Assembly: GCA_051867635.1 (NCBI GenBank)
Contig: JBJDYT010000022.1
Location: 1-6,939 of the forward strand
Length of the DNA stretch: 6,939 bases
DNA from: RGIG5472 sp051867635
GTDB taxonomy: Bacteria; Bacillota; Clostridia; Oscillospirales; Oscillospiraceae
Reading direction: 5' to 3'
The position numbers and the translations under genes were made by a program. Under the pieces are notes generated by a model. It did no database searches. It worked only from the letters and a program-made list of their open reading frames with translations, and was not told where the DNA came from. Shown in pieces: positions 3,919 through 6,939 of this stretch. Numbering within the stretch: position 1 is the first letter of the stretch; each line of letters starts with the position of its first letter.

Positions 3919-4698
3919 TTGAACCAGGTCATTTTCGGGATATTGCTCCCCTTTGCGGGGACGACGCTGGGCGCGGCCTGCGTGTTTTTTCTCAAGCGGG
4001 ATTTGAATCCGCTGGTGCAGCGGGGGCTGACGGGCTTTGCCGCGGGGGTCATGACCGCCGCCTCGGTCTGGAGCCTGCTGATCCCCGCCATGGAGCAGGC
4101 GGCGTCCATGGGCGTCTGGGCCTTTGTGCCCGCCGCCGTGGGCCTTTGGATGGGCGTTTTGTTCCTGCTGGCGCTGGACAGCCTGATCCCCCACTTACAT
4201 ATGAACAGCCAGAAGCCCGAGGGGCATGCGTCGAAGCTCTCCAAAACGGTCATGCTGGTGCTGGCGGTGATCCTGCACAACATCCCCGAGGGGATGGCGG
4301 TGGGCGTGGTCTACGCGGGCTGGCTCACCGGGGAGCAGGGCATCGCCCTCACCGGCGCGGTGACGCTTTCCCTCGGCATCGCCATACAGAATTTCCCCGA
4401 GGGGGCTATCATCTCCCTGCCCCTGCGCAGCAGCGGGACGAGCCGGGGCAAGTCCTTCCTCTGGGGGCTGCTCTCCGGCGTGGTGGAGCCCATCGGGGCG
4501 CTGCTGACCATCTGCCTCGCGGGGCTCATCGTGCCGGCTCTGCCGTACCTGTTGAGCTTCGCCGCCGGGGCCATGCTCTATGTGGTGGTGGAGGAGCTGA
4601 TCCCGGAGATGAGCGAGGGCAGCCACTTTAACCTGGGGACGCTCTGCTTCACGGCGGGCTTCACCATTATGATGGCGCTGGACGTGGCTTTGGGCTGA
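3919..4698 (+). CDS. ZIP-family metal (zinc) permease
   Basis: A 259-residue membrane protein of the ZIP (ZupT/GufA-like) family, which moves Zn2+ and often other divalent metals into the cytoplasm. About eight hydrophobic helices are visible. The helix 4 signature is H-N-I-P-E-G-M-A-V-G-V at 120-130, and helix 5 has Q-N-F-P-E-G at 157-162. These place His120, Asn121, Glu124, Gln157, Asn158 and Glu161, plus Glu190 in V-V-E-P, at the positions known as the two-metal centre of the Bordetella ZIP structure. Asn158 stands where that protein has Asp. The cytoplasmic loop after helix 3 is short, with His92, His94 and His103 as possible ligands. The start is TTG at 3919, chosen because AAAGGAGG (3902-3909) sits 9 nt upstream and the first residues lead straight into helix 1. 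It follows the HMA gene by 68 nt in the same operon. No clear terminator is seen after the stop. Confidence 0.93.
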   Translation: MNQVIFGILLPFAGTTLGAACVFFLKRDLNPLVQRGLTGFAAGVMTAASVWSLLIPAMEQAASMGVWAFVPAAVGLWMGVLFLLALDSLIPHLHMNSQKPEGHASKLSKTVMLVLAVILHNIPEGMAVGVVYAGWLTGEQGIALTGAVTLSLGIAIQNFPEGAIISLPLRSSGTSRGKSFLWGLLSGVVEPIGALLTICLAGLIVPALPYLLSFAAGAMLYVVVEELIPEMSEGSHFNLGTLCFTAGFTIMMALDVALG

Positions 4699-4763
4699 GC
4701 CCTGCCGCAGAAAACGGGCTGAAAAGGCCGGACGCATCGCTGGACGTTTCGTTGCGCGGATGG

Positions 4764-4792
4764 TTGACTTTTTCGCTTTTTTTCGATATATT
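4764..4792 (+). promoter_or_regulatory. Sigma-A promoter of the small membrane protein gene
   Basis: The -35 box TTGACT (4764-4769, five of six), an exact 17-nt T-rich spacer, and the -10 box TATATT (4787-4792, five of six). The start is expected near 4799, about 40 nt before the ATG at 4838. The gene is thus likely to have its own transcript separate from the ZIP operon. Confidence 0.78.
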
Positions 4793-4837
4793 TTACGCAG
4801 TAAGACCACGAGATAAAAAAATCGGAGAGAAGGGGTT

Positions 4838-5068
4838 ATGATGAGCAATAAGATGGTGCTTGGCGTGCTGATCACCTTGATTGGCCTTGTGTTTTCCTCA
4901 TTCAGTTTTATTTATGCCGCCATGAATCGATGGGTTTCAAATGGTATTGGCGGACTTTTGGGCTCTTTCCTTGGCACACATTTGCTGATTCCGTTTATAA
5001 TCGCAACAGTTGTAATGCTTATTGGCCTTGCCATTTGCTTTGTGGAAGCATACCGCAAAGACAAATAA
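4838..5068 (+). CDS. Small two-helix membrane protein of unknown function, low G+C
   Basis: I do not recognise this family. The 76-residue product has two hydrophobic helices, at about 7-28 (V-L-G-V-L-I-T-L-I-G-L-V-F) and 47-69 (H-L-L-I-P-F-I-I-A-T-V-V-M-L-I-G). They are joined by a polar, Gly-rich loop (N-R-W-V-S-N-G-I-G-G-L-L-G), and the tail is positively charged (Y-R-K-D-K). Lys5, the loop Arg31 and the basic tail do not settle topology. Two adjacent ATG codons (4838 and 4841) could both start it; the GGAGAGAAGGGG site ends 2 nt before the first and 5 nt before the second, so 4841 is equally good. Its own promoter lies at 4764-4792. By hand count it is about 42% G+C, against roughly 65-75% in the adjoining ZIP gene, which suggests recent acquisition. 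There is no obvious metal motif, so a link with the operon upstream is not supported. Confidence 0.78.
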   Translation: MMSNKMVLGVLITLIGLVFSSFSFIYAAMNRWVSNGIGGLLGSFLGTHLLIPFIIATVVMLIGLAICFVEAYRKDK

Positions 5069-5117
5069 AGAATCCCGTTATCTGAGAAATCCAATTTGCC
5101 GGGCTGTTGAAAACACT

Positions 5118-5215
5118 TTAGGAGCGAAAGAGCGTACTTCCATACGCTCGGGCGTATCGTGCCTCCCGGGCCGCTTCATTCGCCCCCCGGCGGAGGGCGG
5201 ACTCAAAAATCAAAT
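5118..5215. repeat. Noncoding stretch with several overlapping hairpins, possible dispersed element
   Basis: Three inverted repeats lie between the small membrane gene and the pheT terminator. GAGCGTA (5130-5136) pairs with TACGCTC (5143-5149). ATACGC (5142-5147) pairs with GCGTAT (5152-5157) around TCGG, and overlaps the first so that only one can form. CGCCCCCC (5181-5188) pairs with GGAGGGCG (5192-5199), with one C/A mismatch on the plus strand that becomes a G-U pair on the minus strand. The minus strand holds an open frame of 75 codons here, but it has no ribosome site and overlaps the pheT end, so I do not call a gene. The arrangement resembles small intergenic repeat elements; copy number cannot be judged from one window. 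Confidence 0.35.
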
Positions 5216-5218
5216 AGA

Positions 5219-5257
5219 AAACAAGCATCCGTATAGCCGCGGCCATACGGATGCTTG
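5219..5257 (-). terminator. Rho-independent terminator of pheT
   Basis: CAAGCATCCGTAT (5222-5234) pairs with ATACGGATGCTTG (5245-5257), a perfect 13-bp stem with a GC-rich loop. On the minus strand it is followed by GTTTTCTATTTGATTTTT. It begins 56 nt after the pheT stop. In the plus direction only CTTGTTT follows, so any function for the small membrane gene would be weaker. Confidence 0.88.
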
Positions 5258-5313
5258 CTTGTTTACGGCTGCCGGCGCTCGCCGCGTCCGGCCTTTTTCG
5301 TATAGGCTTGCCT

Positions 5314-6939
5314 TTACCGCAGCTTCGCGCCGCAGTCCTCCTCAAGGGCCTTCAGGATATCCCGCATATCCGCGTCCGCCTCTTCGCCGGTCAGGTTCCC
5401 CTCGTCGGAGCGGAGCGTCAGGCTGAAGGCCACGCTCTTCATCCCCAGGGGGATGCCGGCGCCGGTGTAGATGTCGAACAGCTCCACGCTCTTGAGATAG
5501 GACTTGCCGCCCCGGCGGATGGCCTCCTCCAGCTGGCCCACGGTGACGGTCTTGTCGCACACCACGGCGATGTCGCGCTCCACAGCGGGGAAGCGGGGCA
5601 GGGGCACATACTCGGGGTCCGCGCCCTGGGCCGCCAGCAGCGTCTCAAAGGACAGCTCCGCGCAGTACAGCTCCGTCTCCACGCCGTAGTTCCGGCCCAC
5701 CAGGGGGTGGATCTGGCCGAAGACGCCCGCGCACTGGCCGTTCACATAGACGGTGGCGCAGCGGCCGGGGTGGTAGGAGGGATTGTCGCTGCAGCTTTCA
5801 AAGCGCACGTTCGCGATGCGCAGGTCCTTGACGATGGTCTCCACCACGCCCTTCATGGCGTAGAAGTCCATGCCCTCGCCGTACGCGCCGAGAGAGAGGG
5901 TCTTGTTCTCTACCGCCAGGCCGTCCTCGCCGCCGGGGAGATAGGTCTTGCCGATCTCGTAGAGCTTTACGTCCTTGTTGCGGTAGTTGCAGTTCCGGCT
6001 CAGGATCTCCAGCATGGAGGGAAGAGTGGTGGTGCGCATGATGGAGGTGTCCTCTCCCAGGGGGTTCAGGATCTTGAAGCTCTCCCGCCGCGGATCGTCC
6101 GCCGCCCAGCGGATCTTGTCGTAGTAGGACGGGGAGATGAAGGAATAGGTGATGATCTCATTATAGCCGCAGGCACGGCAGAGCGCGCCGAGACGGTTTT
6201 CCGTCCGCTGGGCGTGAGAGTAGCCGCCCTGGGTGGTCTGGCCCCGCATAAGGGTGCAGGGGATGTTGTTGTAGCCGTGGAAGCGGGCCACTTCCTCCGC
6301 CAGGTCCGCCATGCGCTGCACGTCGCCGCGCCAGGAGGGCACGGTGACCCGGCCGTCCTCCACCTGGAAGTCCAGCTTGCGCAGGATGCGCACCATCTCC
6401 TCGGCGGAGATGTCGGTGCCCAGCAGGGCGTTGATCTTCTCCGGCTCCAGCTGGAGAACCGTGGGCTGGGGAACATGGTTCAGAATGTCGATGACACCGT
6501 CCAGCACCTCGCCCGCGCCCAGCAGCTCCACCAGTTCGCAGGCCCGGTTCACAGCGGGCAGGGTGTTCAGGGGGTCAAGACCCTTCTCGAACTTGGCGCT
6601 GGCCTCGGTGCGCATACCCAGAGCCAGGGCGGCCTTGCGGATGCAGGTGCCGTCGAAGTTGGCGGACTCGAAGACCACATCCACGGTATCGTCCACGATC
6701 TCGCTGTTCTCGCCGCCCATGATGCCCGCGAGGCCCACGGCCCGCGTCTCGTCTGCGATGACCAGCATATTGCCCGTCAGCCTGCGCACGTTGCCGTCCA
6801 GGGTGGTCAGCTCCTCGCCGTCCTCCGCCCGGCGGACGACGATCCTGCCGCCCTTGACATAGCGGTAGTCGAAGGCGTGCATGGGCTGGCCGTACTCCAG
6901 CATGACGTAGTTGGTGATATCCACGATGTTGTTGATGGG
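5314..6939 (-). CDS. pheT: Phenylalanyl-tRNA synthetase beta subunit, C-terminal two-thirds (5' end outside window)
   Basis: The beta chain of the (alpha-beta)2 enzyme that charges tRNA-Phe. The frame is open to the window edge (P-I-N-N-I-V-D-I-T-N-Y-V), giving 541 visible codons of a usual total near 800; the GTG at 6924 is internal. Numbered from that Val, the B3/B4 editing domain comes first (Y-G-Q-P-M-H-A-F-D-Y at 11-20, G-I-M-G-G at 67-71, R-T-E-A-S-A-K-F-E-K-G-L-D-P at 105-118). The B5 domain spans about 153-222, with the Mg-binding Asp201, Asp207, Glu210 and Glu211 of its D-x5-D-x2-E-E element. A synthetase-like, non-catalytic core follows (about 235-430). The C-terminal FDX-ACB domain that grips the tRNA anticodon stem covers about 443-536 (P-R-F-P-A-V-E-R-D-I-A to the end). 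The EMAP-like tRNA-binding domain and pheS are expected upstream, outside the window. It ends at TAA 5314-5316. Confidence 0.97.
   Translation of the reverse strand, partial: PINNIVDITNYVMLEYGQPMHAFDYRYVKGGRIVVRRAEDGEELTTLDGNVRRLTGNMLVIADETRAVGLAGIMGGENSEIVDDTVDVVFESANFDGTCIRKAALALGMRTEASAKFEKGLDPLNTLPAVNRACELVELLGAGEVLDGVIDILNHVPQPTVLQLEPEKINALLGTDISAEEMVRILRKLDFQVEDGRVTVPSWRGDVQRMADLAEEVARFHGYNNIPCTLMRGQTTQGGYSHAQRTENRLGALCRACGYNEIITYSFISPSYYDKIRWAADDPRRESFKILNPLGEDTSIMRTTTLPSMLEILSRNCNYRNKDVKLYEIGKTYLPGGEDGLAVENKTLSLGAYGEGMDFYAMKGVVETIVKDLRIANVRFESCSDNPSYHPGRCATVYVNGQCAGVFGQIHPLVGRNYGVETELYCAELSFETLLAAQGADPEYVPLPRFPAVERDIAVVCDKTVTVGQLEEAIRRGGKSYLKSVELFDIYTGAGIPLGMKSVAFSLTLRSDEGNLTGEEADADMRDILKALEEDCGAKLR

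Noticed and set aside
4698..4721. AGCCC...GGGCT pairing after the ZIP stop as a terminator
   Set aside because: Only 5 bp with a 14-nt loop and no T run follows.
4195..4875. Minus-strand open frame (about 226 codons) opposite the ZIP gene
   Set aside because: Antisense to the ZIP permease, rich in Arg/His/Gln as expected for a shadow frame, and without a ribosome site or promoter.
5118..5345. Minus-strand 75-codon frame covering the pheT end, its terminator and the structured stretch
   Set aside because: It starts inside the pheT coding region, runs through the pheT terminator and has no ribosome site; the conserved-looking part is better explained as noncoding repeat.

Overview
This window looks like chromosome from a high-G+C, Gram-positive anaerobe of the Clostridia, probably Oscillospiraceae (the Flavonifractor/Oscillibacter/Lawsonibacter type of gut bacterium). 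That is an inference from several things: an [FeFe] hydrogenase, an IreB-family phosphoprotein (a Firmicutes marker), AAGGAGG-type ribosome binding sites, TTGACA/TATAAT-type sigma-A promoters, and about 60-70% G+C in most genes.

Left to right: the window opens inside an [FeFe] hydrogenase gene (+), which ends at a strong bidirectional terminator. Facing it on the minus strand is a two-gene unit, a 101-residue protein of unknown function followed by a secreted two-SH3b NlpC/P60 cell-wall hydrolase, read from a near-consensus extended -10 promoter. Next, on the minus strand, come ireB with its own promoter and terminator, and a transcription factor with an XRE-type DNA-binding domain joined to a membrane domain.

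The most interesting part is the 336-base gap (3266-3601) between the XRE gene and a divergent plus-strand metal operon. It holds back-to-back extended -10 promoters, two tandem palindromic 16-mers spaced 21 bp apart, a 7+7 bp inverted repeat centred on the -35 box of the metal-operon promoter, and a leader of about 160 nt. In the leader, a rho-independent terminator shares its 3' strand with an alternative helix, which is a riboswitch-like or attenuator-like layout. A second strong hairpin follows before the first gene. The operon encodes a small heavy-metal-associated (HMA, GMxCxxC) protein and a ZIP-family metal permease, so the leader and operators are good candidates for metal-responsive control.

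Downstream is a small two-helix membrane protein with much lower G+C (about 42% by hand count), which looks acquired. After it comes a structured noncoding stretch and the terminator of pheT. The window ends inside pheT (minus strand), which encodes the beta subunit of phenylalanyl-tRNA synthetase. Six genes are complete or unknown-function proteins read whole, the two end genes are partial, and no tRNA, rRNA, CRISPR array or transposase gene was seen.
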